From NCBI GenBank assembly GCA_020740775.1, contig JAHEWK010000001.1:4960001-5024000 (forward strand): 64,000 nt of DNA, read 5' to 3'. The notes beneath the pieces are model-generated. The model did not search any database. It was not told the DNA's origin and saw only the letters and a list, made by a program, of their open reading frames with translations. Source of the DNA: Ilyonectria destructans. Lineage: Eukaryota > Ascomycota > Sordariomycetes > Hypocreales > Nectriaceae. Within the stretch, counting starts at the first letter, position 1, and each line of letters begins with the position of its first letter. The position numbers were made by a program, and so were the translations under genes. Positions 11,818 to 21,994 of this stretch are shown here, piece by piece.

Positions 11818-12228
11818 ATGAGGCGACTCGCATTCTACATGGTTACATCTCGTCGGGGAGAGGTTCGAATGATGAGACGAAAGCATCAGTCAAGGGGGCA
11901 AAACCATCGTGGCCAAGAAATTCGCAGAATGAAATGGGACAAAAGGTATCACAAGCTCAAGAATCATGGACCGGGATTGTGCTAATGATTACATTTCCAC
12001 AGGCATCTTGCTCCAAGTGAGATGAGTGATGATAGCAGGAGTGGCCCGTTTCCACCTGAAGCTGTTCATCAAGGGAGGTATATCTACCGCTCGAAGGATG
12101 AGGACAGAGGGTTGAAACGCAGGGACCAGGCGGATGCATTGAAAGCAATTGCTGCAGAAGTGGGATCTTGCGATGCCATAACCAGAGTGGCCTTCGGCTG
12201 GAGCAGGCGGAGAGGACGACTACACTAG
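11818..12228 (+). CDS. Doubtful small spliced frame
   Basis: A well-formed intron signature at 11946-12002 (GTATCA donor, TGCTAATG branch-like site, TTTCCACAG acceptor, 57 nt) lies outside any confident gene. Splicing it joins 11818-11945 to 12003-12228 into 117 codons from ATG 11818 to TAG 12226-12228. The product would be very basic (RRMKWDKR at the junction, SRRRGRLH at the C-terminus) and has no recognised domain. A second frame also crosses the intron and ends at TGA 12018-12020. It could equally be a 3' exon of the upstream membrane-protein gene, an exon of a non-coding RNA, or chance. Confidence 0.2.
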
Positions 12229-13060
12229 TGTGTGCTGCGCGGTTGTCGGCATGAGAGCGGCCAGAGTATCAACCAGGCTCTAGCCCTGATATATCGTCCA
12301 GTAGATGACCATGAAGCTCGAAACTGTTGCCACTTCCATCCGTCATCACATGGCCTTGCGTATGGTCCGCTTCGCTAGTTAGACAAGTGACGTGTGGCAC
12401 ATTAGAGATACTGTACTCAGCAATGGAGCCCACCCTATTCCTCAACGGGTTTCGCAGTGGCATCGCTCGCCTCTGTTTGGTGGATGCCTCCAGGAGTGGT
12501 AAAGGAGGTACGTACCCAGTCCCTGATGACATCCATGGCGGCAGCTTGTTGGCCCATGCGCTGGCTGGCAGCGTCATCATCGTGTCCAGGGCTCCAGGCT
12601 TCCCTAATAACCCCCTGTAATTAGGCTGGGCAGTGCACCACTTCTAGAGCTATCCATTAGTTACGGAGTACTCCTACGTAGGTTGCTCGCGCTTGAGCCT
12701 TAGCACGGCCACCACCTCACATCCGCATCCACCAGCCCATCCAGCCCCGTCCAAACGTCAACCCATCCGCCGACACCGCCCGCGTTCGCGACACTCTGTC
12801 TCTGCCTTCGCACCCGTTTCTGCAATCTCCTGGAGCTTTCGGAATGGCGACAGCGCCCTGAATTAACTTGCGCTCCTGCCTCACAGTTTCCTTGACTCTC
12901 TCGTCAATCGTCCTTGCCCCTCTCCAGACCCCCACCAGCCACCACTCAACCCTCGTCCCTCGGTACCACTTGGAGCTCCATCTCCGCCACAGCCTCTCTA
13001 ACCAGGCGCCAGCTTGACAACGCTGCAGTTTGCCCGCAACCTCGCAAACAATCCATCGCC
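12229..13060. other. Upstream region of SNX41
   Basis: The 830 bp before the SNX41 start codon hold no supported gene. The last 350 bp are strongly C/T-rich on the coding strand, as expected for a promoter and leader. A minus-strand open frame at 12269-12580 (103 aa) has no recognisable features. Confidence 0.55.
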
Positions 13061-15192
13061 ATGTGGAACGACGAAGATAACAATCCGTACGGGACCAGTT
13101 TCGACCGCCGCGACTCGCAAACATCCTCCACCGCAAACCCGACCTCCCCGACAACTCGTGAATGTGAGTCCCTCGCCGCTCTTCCGTCCCCCGATATACC
13201 CCATTCAACATGATGCACTCGGTCTGGTTCAACCGCGCCGGCCAGGACTCTGCTGATTCTTCTTGCGCATCTATAGACCGATCCTTCGAACCCCCTCACA
13301 CTCCCACTTCTGGCAGCGATGACGAGCAGCCGCAGTTTGGCCACGCCGCCGGTCATGTCGACAGCGACGAGGACGTAGTGTCGAGGGATGATGCTGGCCC
13401 CCGGCGCAAGCCTGGCGGCTATGACAGTCGCATCGAGCAGATCCTCTACGAGAATCCCGACTTACCCATCGTCATTACCGACGCTGGCAAGAGCCTCGAG
13501 AGCGGCGGCAGATACATTGTGTACACCATCAAGACCGGGGTATGGCATTCGACTTCATCTCCTACGACTTGTACTGACATGTAAGGAAAGGATCTAGAGG
13601 TACGACGCCGATATTCTGAATTTGCCTCCCTCCGCGACGCCTTGACCCGCCTCCATCCCACTCTCGTCATTCCCCCCATCCCGGAGAAGCATACCATGGC
13701 CGACTATGCCGCGAACCCGACAAATGCGAAACAGGACCAACAGATTATCGATCTGCGAAAGCGTATGCTAGCAGTCTTCCTGAACCGTTGTCGCCGGATG
13801 GATATTGTCAGAACAGATGGAGTTTGGTGGAGGTTTCTCGATCCCAACGCCAGCTGGGTAGGTTATTAGTTGCTAACACGACGATGGCATGTGCTGATTC
13901 TACTATATGATAGAGCGAGGTTCTCCATTCCCATCCAGTAGCATCGATTCCGAAATCAGTGCTGAAAGCACCGCCCTTGGATACAGCAAACCCTTCTGTT
14001 GCCCACAACTATCTCCCCATTCCTCCAGTGTCGGCAAAGCTGAAGACAATTGCTGGACCGAATCACGACACCAGCTCGGGGGCTATTCAGGCAGGCCCTC
14101 ATGCCTTCGGTCGTTTCCCGCCTGAATCTCACAACTTGAGCGAGCAAGAACTTGATCCATACTTCATCTCCTACGAGGCCTCAATCAAAGAGATGGAACT
14201 CCTCCTGACCGGTCCAATGGAAAAAGTCAATCGTCGGACTCTCAATCACTTGTCGTCTTTGGCAGCCGATCTTTGCGAGCTAGGGTCTGTATACAATGGA
14301 TTTGCCGTCTCGGAACAAGCTCCATCCCTCGGTCCAGCCATTGAGCGAGTAGGCCAAGCCGCAGACTTGTCGTACATTGCAACCGAAGAATTATCAGGGT
14401 CTCTTGGGGCGAGTTTCGCCGAGCCGATGCGGGAGAACGCGCAGTTCGCTGGTGTTGTTCGGAATGTTCTCAGATACAGGGTTCTCAAGCGTGTCCAGCA
14501 GGACTTGACAAGTGAGGAACTAAACAAGAAGAGAGCACTTCTCGACCAGTTAGAACGCACCGAGGCCGAAGCGCGGCGCATCGAAAACTATCTGTCAGGT
14601 AGCCAACAAATCTCTCCGCCACCCAAGAGATCAACAAGTCTTAAGGAGCCCAACTCCCAGTATAGACGCGATGGCGGCAGCGAGGACACTGAGTCCATCG
14701 ACTCCGATTTCCCTCCAACACACGGCGACTTTCCAACGACACCTTCAGCGAGTCAAGGACTTCCCGAGCGGAGCACTAACGCACCCTCACATAAGAAGAT
14801 GCCAAGTGGAAACTCGATAACGAACAAGATCTTCGGTCCCATTCGCCATGCCGTGCAGGGCGTCGTGGACGTTGACCCTGAGCGAACACGACGAGACACA
14901 ATCGGAAAGACAAGAGAAAGCATTGGGCAGTTGGAACAAGCGCAGGTGGCGGCCGAGCGAGACGTCAAGGATGCCAGCGCAAGCGTCTTGAAGGATCTGA
15001 AGCGGTTTCAGAAGGACAAGGAGGAAGACTTGCGGCGATACATGGTAAGTCTAATGAGACTCGTATAGGTCACCACATGATACTAACATTTGATAGCTGG
15101 CTTATGCCCAGAGTCAAATCGAGTGGGCAAAGAAGAGCAAGCTGCAATGGGAAGAAGCTAGGGCCGAAGTGGAGAAGATTGATGAGGCATGA
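13061..15192 (+). CDS. SNX41: Sorting nexin 41 (PX-BAR family, Atg20/Snx41 type)
   Basis: Five exons (13061-13163, 13277-13539, 13591-13857, 13914-15044, 15097-15192) join in phase to 619 aa. The start MWNDEDNNPYGTSFDRRDS matches what I recall of filamentous-fungal Snx41. A PX domain spans ~95-215, with the phosphoinositide-contact core VRRRYSEFASL (~125) and the proline loop IPPIPEKH. The rest carries the helical BAR-like region (for example ELLLTGPMEKVNRRTLNHL), a Ser/Pro-rich linker, and a C-terminal coiled coil ending KKSKLQWEEARAEVEKIDEA. In yeast, Snx41 and Atg20 work on early endosomes in retrieval of cargo to the late Golgi and in selective autophagy. Whether this single gene covers both yeast paralogues cannot be judged from this window. 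Confidence 0.93.
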
Positions 15193-15955
15193 TGTGCCTG
15201 CTTCTGTATTGATCAGCGAGTTTGACTTGGAGAATGAGCAAGGAGATAAAAAGGTAAACTACATTAATTCACGGAGCTGACGGCTCTCTTCGTCGTGGCA
15301 TGCATGGGGATGTAAGGGTGTCGAATGTGATGAGGGAGCCCCTGGCATTGATTGGAACAAGGCCCACGGATGTGGCCAGGTCTGCTTTGTTAGAGATTCC
15401 TAATAGTTCTCGAGGACTCCGAGTTCCATTCAACATGAGAGTGCGAGATTCGTTATTTGCCCCCGTATATTTCTTTCTTGGTCCACGTCAAGAGAGCTCG
15501 GTCCCCTGTTGGTTAGATTGACGCAACTTGGTGGTCACTGCGAGAGCGAGATGCATGCAGGTGATCGTTTTAGGAGAGGCGTTGTAGCATTCTAACAATC
15601 AATTTCTACTTTGATGATAGAATCCTTCATCCTCAGTCTTCCATTCCTCGGCAGCGGCTGGGAAGTATACGGTGAATTATTCCTTGTTGCGGCTGCCCAG
15701 GCTTCGTTCAAGACGATGCCTTAGCAATGCGGCGTCAACGCCCTTATCGATAAGGGGCGTGCGTCGTTGCGACAAACGCTCGTTCCGTCGCAACCTCCAA
15801 GTGCAAACTGTCAAAAGAAACTTTTACTGCACTATGCCTCCGGGTTCTTCTAATGGAGCCTGGCCCGTGTCGTATTTGATGATTCACTGATTCAACCACG
15901 CGCGTCCCCATTCGACTGAGCGCGACGCGCTACTCTACGAGCCCATCGAGCAGCC
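15193..15955. other. Intergenic region between SNX41 and CEG1
   Basis: This 763-bp stretch contains the SNX41 3' UTR and the CEG1 promoter. No gene, repeat or RNA is visible. The last 60 bp are C-rich around the CEG1 leader. Confidence 0.6.
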
Positions 15956-17182
15956 ATGGAAGGTCCAGACGGCCCCATCGCCTCCATCGCCGAGCCTGGC
16001 GTCAAGGCTGAGGGACAGCTGCTGTACTCAATGCGCAAGGAGGTGGCAGAGCTGCTAGGTCGTCACCAGACCAGCTTCCCCGGCGCACAACCAGTGAGCT
16101 TTGCTCGTCAGCACTTGGAGGAGCTCACTAAGCAAGAGTACACACGCCCCGACGCGAAGAATGCCCGATTCCTAGACTACTGCTAACCGTTGACCGCCAG
16201 TTACTACGTCTGCGAGAAGTCGGACGGCATCCGATACCTTCTCTACTCGACATCCGACGAAGGCGGTGGAGAGGCGCACTATCTGATCGATCGCAAGAAC
16301 GACTACTGGTTCATCACCAACAGAAACCTCCACTTTCCTCTCGAGAACGATCAGGGAGCATTCCATACGGCAACCCTAGTCGATGGCGAGCTTGTTTGGG
16401 ATAGCCTGCCCAACGGCAAGGCGGAGCCTCGCTTTCTCGTCTTTGACTGCCTCGTCATGGACGGCAACAAACTCATGGATCGCACATTGGACAAGCGGTT
16501 GGCGTACTTCAAGGAACGACTGTACAATCCATATAAGAAGCTGTTCAAGGACTTCCCCGATGAGCTCCGATTCCAGCCCTTCTACGTGGAGATGAAGCCC
16601 TTTCAGCTGGGCTATGGCATCGAGATGATGTTCAAGCAAATCCTACCAAGCTTGAAGCACGGCAACGATGGCCTTATTTTCACCTGCCGCAACACGCCCT
16701 ACAAGCACGGCACCGACCCACACATCCTCAAGTGGAAGCCTCCGGAGGAGAACACTGTGGATTGCCGCCTGCGCCTGACATTCCCCACGGTCGAGCCCGA
16801 CGAGTTGGAGAGGCGTGAGGGGATGACCGAGCCGTTCGTCGATTACGACAGCGTCCCCAAGGCTCAGCTGTTCGTCTTCAAAGGAGACAGTGGCCCAGAT
16901 CGTTACGAGCCTTTCCACGAGGTGTTCATGACCGAGGATGAGTGGGAGGTTCTAAAGGGCCTCAACGATCCCTTGAATGACCGCATTGTCGAGTGCAACA
17001 TAGACGAGCAAAACCGGTGGCGCATCGTCCGTTTCCGAGACGACAAGAGCGAGGCGAACCACAAGAGCACGATCACGAGTGTTCTCGAGAGCATCAACGA
17101 CCGTGTTTGCGACAAGGATCTTTACAAGGCGGCCAGCCGAATCCGCGATAGCTGGAAGGCCCGCCAAGCCCGCCCTCGGTAG
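15956..17182 (+). CDS. CEG1: mRNA capping enzyme guanylyltransferase (alpha subunit)
   Basis: Two exons (15956-16137 and 16201-17182) encode 387 aa. The 63-nt intron has a GTACAC donor and a textbook TGCTAAC branch site. It restores the expected junction LTKQDYYVCEKSDGIR, whereas reading through hits a stop. The protein transfers GMP from GTP to the diphosphate end of nascent RNA polymerase II transcripts in the nucleus. All nucleotidyltransferase motifs are visible: the lysine acceptor in KSDG (K67), motif III VDGELVWD, motif IV DGLIF, motif V LKWKPP, and the OB-fold motif VI with IVRFRDDKSEANH. Length is as usual for a fungal capping guanylyltransferase without a fused triphosphatase, so a separate Cet1-type triphosphatase is expected elsewhere. 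Confidence 0.95.
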
Positions 17183-17733
17183 GCTCCTTTCGCAGCCGAG
17201 CCAGCACTGGAGCATGGCACAAGGCGGAACATAGCACGTTGGCCGAAATCGCGAATTAGAGAAGGATGGCTCTGCCCCCTATTCTTGACTCCTTGGCAAG
17301 TTTATTGGGGGGGCCACTTGAGTGAGGAGAGAGAGATGGCGTCCGTGGAAGGTGTTTCTATGATAGGGCGAGGCGTTTGGTCGAAAGATTTGGAAGGACG
17401 GGGATCATCAGTTTGCAATGTTTCTCGAGGATTCGCCTCAGTTTCGAGATTCTAGGCGCCTGCTACAAAATTAGAGTCACAGTTGGATCTTGTAGGTCTA
17501 CTAAACACAGCCATGTGACGCCACTGAATTTGAACTCTACCTAGCCCCTAATCTCAACTTATTATCTAGGTATGTAGCAGTCAACGGCCCAAAATAGACC
17601 CCGTGGTTTTGATTTCCAGTGTTTCCATGCCAAATTAATCTGACGAGACTCAAAAAAATCCCCAACTGGCCCTTACTCTCTCGGGCTGCGTCTCTCGTCC
17701 CAATCCAAGGATTTGCGGGGCGCTTTGGTTTGC
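17183..17733. other. Convergent 3' region between CEG1 and the repeat protein gene
   Basis: 551 bp without a gene, holding the 3' UTRs of both flanking genes. A 7-A run lies near 17651-17659 on the plus strand. Nothing else stands out. Confidence 0.55.
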
Positions 17734-19137
17734 TCAGAGCATGAACATGATGGTTGCGATCAACATGATAGCGCAGCCAAGGTTAGAAGTGCCGGTACCG
17801 CCACCCCAGCCACGAGGCTCAGGCTTCTTGCTCCCACCAGAAACGACGACGACAGGGGTCGTAGGGTTGGGAAGGACAGTGACAGTGCCCGAGGCGCCGT
17901 TCGCGATGGTGTTGTTCGCGGTTGGGTAGGGAGGCTCAAAGACCTGGACGGTGGTAGTTGAGAGAAGAGGCTCACCACTTGTCTCGGTAACGAAGATGGT
18001 AAGGGTGGTGCTAGGCGAAGGGGAGGCGGCGGTGATGGCCTCGCCAGCAGCCTGAGAGGTAGCTCCCACGAAGGTTGAGAGATCGGAGTAAGGTTGGGAG
18101 ATAGTGACCACGACAATGGCGGACTCATGCGTTGTGATGGTCTTCTGGATAGTGGTGACCTTGGTGACGGTGCTCAAGGTGTGCTTGGGAGGGTATAGGT
18201 CGCCTGAGATGGTAATGACTGTCATAATCCCAGTCACGGAATAACTATGCTGGACCTCGGTGACAGTTGAAGGGTTGCCGGAGACGGTTGCGTCAGGCAG
18301 GCCACTGGTGATCGAGAAGTCGGTCTGGACGTTGGTTACTGTGGCAGGATCCCCCGAGATGGTGGCGTCGGGCAGCCCGCTGGAAACAGACCAGTCGGTC
18401 TTCACGTTGGTGACGGTGTCCGGGTTTCCAGAAACAGTGGCATCTGGAAGTCCACTCAAGATGGAGAGATCGGTCTGGACCGCGGTCACAGTTGAAGGTC
18501 CACCCATCACAGTGGCATCCTCAGGAGATGATGGGGTCGGAATAACCGTGATTGTGACGCTTTGGGTCATTGTGATAACCTCCATGTTGCAGACCTCGGA
18601 AGAGCTCTCGATGGTGACGAGCGAGACAGAAGTGAACGGCTCGGGCTCTTCGACCGTGATGTAGGTGTAACCGGTAACGGTCTCTGTCTTAGTCGTCACC
18701 TCAGGAGCGCGGCTGTAGCTGTAGAGAGTAGTGAGAGCGGTTTGAGTCCTGCGGACGGTCAGAGAGGGGTAAAGTAAGGGCTGGCAAGGTGGACTTACGA
18801 AATAGGAATGGGAACACCATCGTGATCATGATCATCATGGCGGCGAACAAGACCATGGGTACTACCGTGACCCATACCCTCAATCATGATGGCCTCACCA
18901 TCCAAGCGAGCCTCCGACTCTACTGTAGCCCTGAGTTAGCATGGACTGGAGAATGGGGCTGGTTGGCTTACCATATTGAGCAGAGAGAATGCCCATGCCA
19001 AACATGACGGCAAGCATACAGACGAGTAAAACGCAGCCGACGAGTAATTTCTTCGGAGTGAGCCAGGTCTTGAGTTTCTGGAATTTGGAGACATTCTGGT
19101 CCACCCCCTGGACTTCCTGTCCCTTCTCGGCATCCAT
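17734..19137 (-). CDS. Repeat-bearing surface-type membrane protein (uncharacterised)
   Basis: Exons 19137-18972, 18922-18799 and 18718-17734 join in phase to 424 aa. A short charged N-terminus (MDAEKGQEVQG...) precedes one strong membrane segment (~31-53, LLVGCVLLVCMLAVMFGMGI), so a signal anchor with an outside C-terminus is likely. The second exon adds a His/Asp-rich patch (RRHDDHDHDG). The third is Thr/Val/Ser-rich and contains three to four ~29-30-residue tandem units with the cores SGLPDATVSGNP, TVTNVKTDWSV and variants. The C-terminus after GTSNLG is hydrophobic (IMLIATIMFML), which could be a GPI signal, although an N-anchor plus GPI signal would be unusual. I recognise no enzyme domain. 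A cell-wall or surface role is inferred from composition only. Exon 3 has two acceptor choices 6 nt apart. Confidence 0.72.
18255..18520 (-). repeat. Coding tandem repeats, ~30 residues per unit
   Basis: Within the surface-protein gene, about three and a half units of roughly 87-90 bp repeat. Each encodes S-G-L-P-D-A-T-[VI]-S-G-[ND]-P followed by T-V-T-x-V and a short variable part. The copies differ at scattered positions, so the array is not newly duplicated. Confidence 0.8.
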
Positions 19138-21994
19138 CGCGGTCGACACTAGTAGCGAGTCGTCAGCACAGATATGGGGGGCGAAGATGGAGGGGTAAGC
19201 CCTACTTGAATCGAAGACGGTAACTGAACCGAGGTAAAAACGAGTGTGTCTGCTGTGCAGGTTAGAGGATGCCGTGTTTTTGAAGGAAGAGGTGCTGGGG
19301 AGAGGAGTGGTTTGCCTGGCGAACAGGAAGTTGTGCGGCGGGAGGTTGTACAGGGGAAGCGGAGGAGCAACAAAGGGATAAACAGAAGAAGAGAAGTGCA
19401 ACACGTACTTGAGCTGGTACCAATGGTTTGCTGAGAGTAAACCAAGTCAGAATGCTGAAGACGAAGACACGTTGAAAATGAGAGACGAGGCGAAGAAGTT
19501 GCAAGAGCAGGATGCAGGATGCAGGTGTGAGGTGCGGAGGAGAAAAATAAATAACGCGGTGGGAGTGTTTATTGTCACAGCGGTCAAGGCAGAAGAAAAT
19601 CAGTGAATGTTGACAGTGAATCAGTGAAAGGAAGAGAGAGAAACGGGTGCAGGTGTCATATCTGCCAGCTGGCTCGCAGCTGGCGGGAGGTGCGGAGTTG
19701 ACAGCTGCCAGCCACTCGGGCCTACCAGGCACCTGTACCTTAATAGGTGGTGAAGGCATAAACAACAAGAAGACACCAACCTATGGCCGCACGATAGGTC
19801 TGGTTCAATAACAATATCTCTGAGTTGGACGATTATAGGCCTTCGTGTATTCGCTGCGCAATGGGGAGGATTGGTGAGCCTTGGCAGGAGAGGATATTGG
19901 CAAGGAACATAAGAAATTAGAGCAACTTACACTCGGTATCTTTCGTCAGACGGTTGCTCTCTTGATTTCTTGTCAAACCCGCGGGTATGGGAATCAGGTC
20001 GAACAAAAAGCGAGTGAAGTGAAGTTATGTGTAGGAGTGTGAGCGGAGGTGCCTTGGAAGGAGGAGATGGAGGCAAGTATATGGTCCACGGGGGACTAGG
20101 AAGAGCAACCGTGACATACAAACCAATTCAATCTCCCTCGTCGTTCAACGGGAAGCCCGCCTAGCCGAGATTCAACAAGATGCGGCGCGACGGGGACTAC
20201 AGGTTATGGGGCAGGAAATTGATTCGACCGCTGGCAAACGATACAATAGAGCTGTGCGACAAATGCTTCCTAAACTTCGCAGGGCGAAACCACGGACATG
20301 TTCCAGGACGGAGTCACAACCTCGTGTGCCGTGCATCGTGGACTGTGTCGCCCGGCTGTGAAATGAGGCAAACAGGGCCGGAGTCGTACATCAACGGTCG
20401 TGATGGAACGGCCGAGTATCACCGTAATTTTCACGACGCATGCACTTCCGGATTTTGGATAAAGGGTCCGCTTCTGGGAATACGGGTGTGGTTTGGGAGG
20501 CTTGCTATTGGCAAAAGGAAGTCGCCAACAGTTTGGATGGGCGCTGAAGCTTGTCAGGGGGAAGGGATGGATATTTAAGGGGTCTCCGATCTTTGGTTGG
20601 AAGGTTGAACAAAGATTTGAACTCCTCTGAATATCATACCCTGCGGCTCAACACCCCCTCTAGGGTTCGCGGCAGATACCTCGTCCCACGAGCAAATCCA
20701 TATCGTCGAGTCTGCGGTGTCATCCACGACGGGACGTCGTCAGACAAGAGTTAACGAGAAGAGACGGAGAGATGAGAGATCATCGGGGTCGGTGGACACG
20801 GCATACATAGGTACCTTACGCAAATCCACCTCCCGCTCAAGAAACGATTCTTATCTCCCCAGCAGATGGCCGGTTTTGTTCAACCTCAGGACGTCACGAC
20901 CAACTCGCTGGCGATGGCACGAACGCGGGATGCGAGGGTGCCGCTCGGGTTCAAGGAGCAACCTTGGGCGTTCCTATCAATTCTTGGACAGTATTTATAC
21001 TACAGGTATTCGTTACGCTTACCAGCTGCCATCCACACCATTGTTTGGGGATGGTGGTTAAGGTGGTTTCTATCTCAGTTTCTCAGGTCAATGTACGAAG
21101 AACAAAATAAGCAGAAACCTTCTTCGCACGGAGACCAAAGAGGTAAATCACAGTAGTCAAAAACGTCAGCAAGTTTGAAATGTTCGACATCTACACCTGA
21201 ACGGGTACGCAAAGGCGGCGGATCAACAAGCGTCCCTTCAGGAGAAACAACGCGGATTATGACAGCATTTGAAGGTATTCTACTATCCGAGTCTTGCACG
21301 CATTGGCGGGGTCCACCCAACCAAAGCCGCAAATAAATTGAGTACCTAGGTAAAGCTGCTTGAGTAGGTAAAGCTGCTAGGGTGTGGTGGAGGTGGCGCC
21401 AACTCGAGGCGCTAATTGCACGGCCAGGACAGGATAAGTTAAGTTGCTGGGCGGGCCTGGAAAGTGGGCTGCTGCTATTATGGGCCAGCAAAGAGACAGG
21501 AGGAAACAGACAGCCAGCCCGTCGCGTCGCGCGTAGCACCCCCCAAAACGCACGGCACCTGCAAAGCGACACGCAAAGCACACGCACGGCACACGGCACC
21601 TTTCCTCCGCTTATCACAGCACCGCCAGCTACACTGCACCTCCAGCTCCCCATCCTCCCTCAAACTCGCCTTCGCCTTCGCCGTCGCCTTCGCCTCTGCG
21701 TCTCTGCCATCAACCCACGCGCCCGTCGCCCCAATTTCCCCGGCTACCCGATCCTCTCGCGCCCGTCGCCCGGTGCTTGGCTTGGATCCATTGTTGTGCA
21801 CTGTCATCCGTCTGGTGGGTGCGATGCCGTAACAGTTGCGCGCCACTACCCGCGACCCGACCACTGCGACCACTCGAAATATTTCCTCACCGCAGCCGTC
21901 TGCAACCTTCCAAACACGGCGGAATCGATCCTCCCGTCATCGCCCGGGAGCTGTCCTTGTGCATCTAACGACCGCCAGCCACCCGTAGCGCACC
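19138..21994. other. Intergenic region upstream of the surface-protein gene and PDS5
   Basis: 2.9 kb separates two divergent starts. The part beside the surface-protein gene (19200-19700) is purine-rich on the plus strand, so pyrimidine-rich on that gene's strand. The 21,500-21,990 part is C-rich in front of PDS5. Several short frames exist on both strands, but none shows a domain, splice logic or biased composition. No tRNA or repeat was recognised. Confidence 0.55.

Noticed and set aside
11862..11875. B-box-like GGTTCGAAT sequence considered as a tRNA gene
   Set aside because: No matching A-box or cloverleaf arms nearby; the sequence lies inside the doubtful spliced frame.
16190..17182. 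CEG1 start at a downstream ATG within the intron (16190)
   Set aside because: It would lose the N-terminal adenylate-site helices and the exon 1 sequence that splices perfectly to the KSDG motif.
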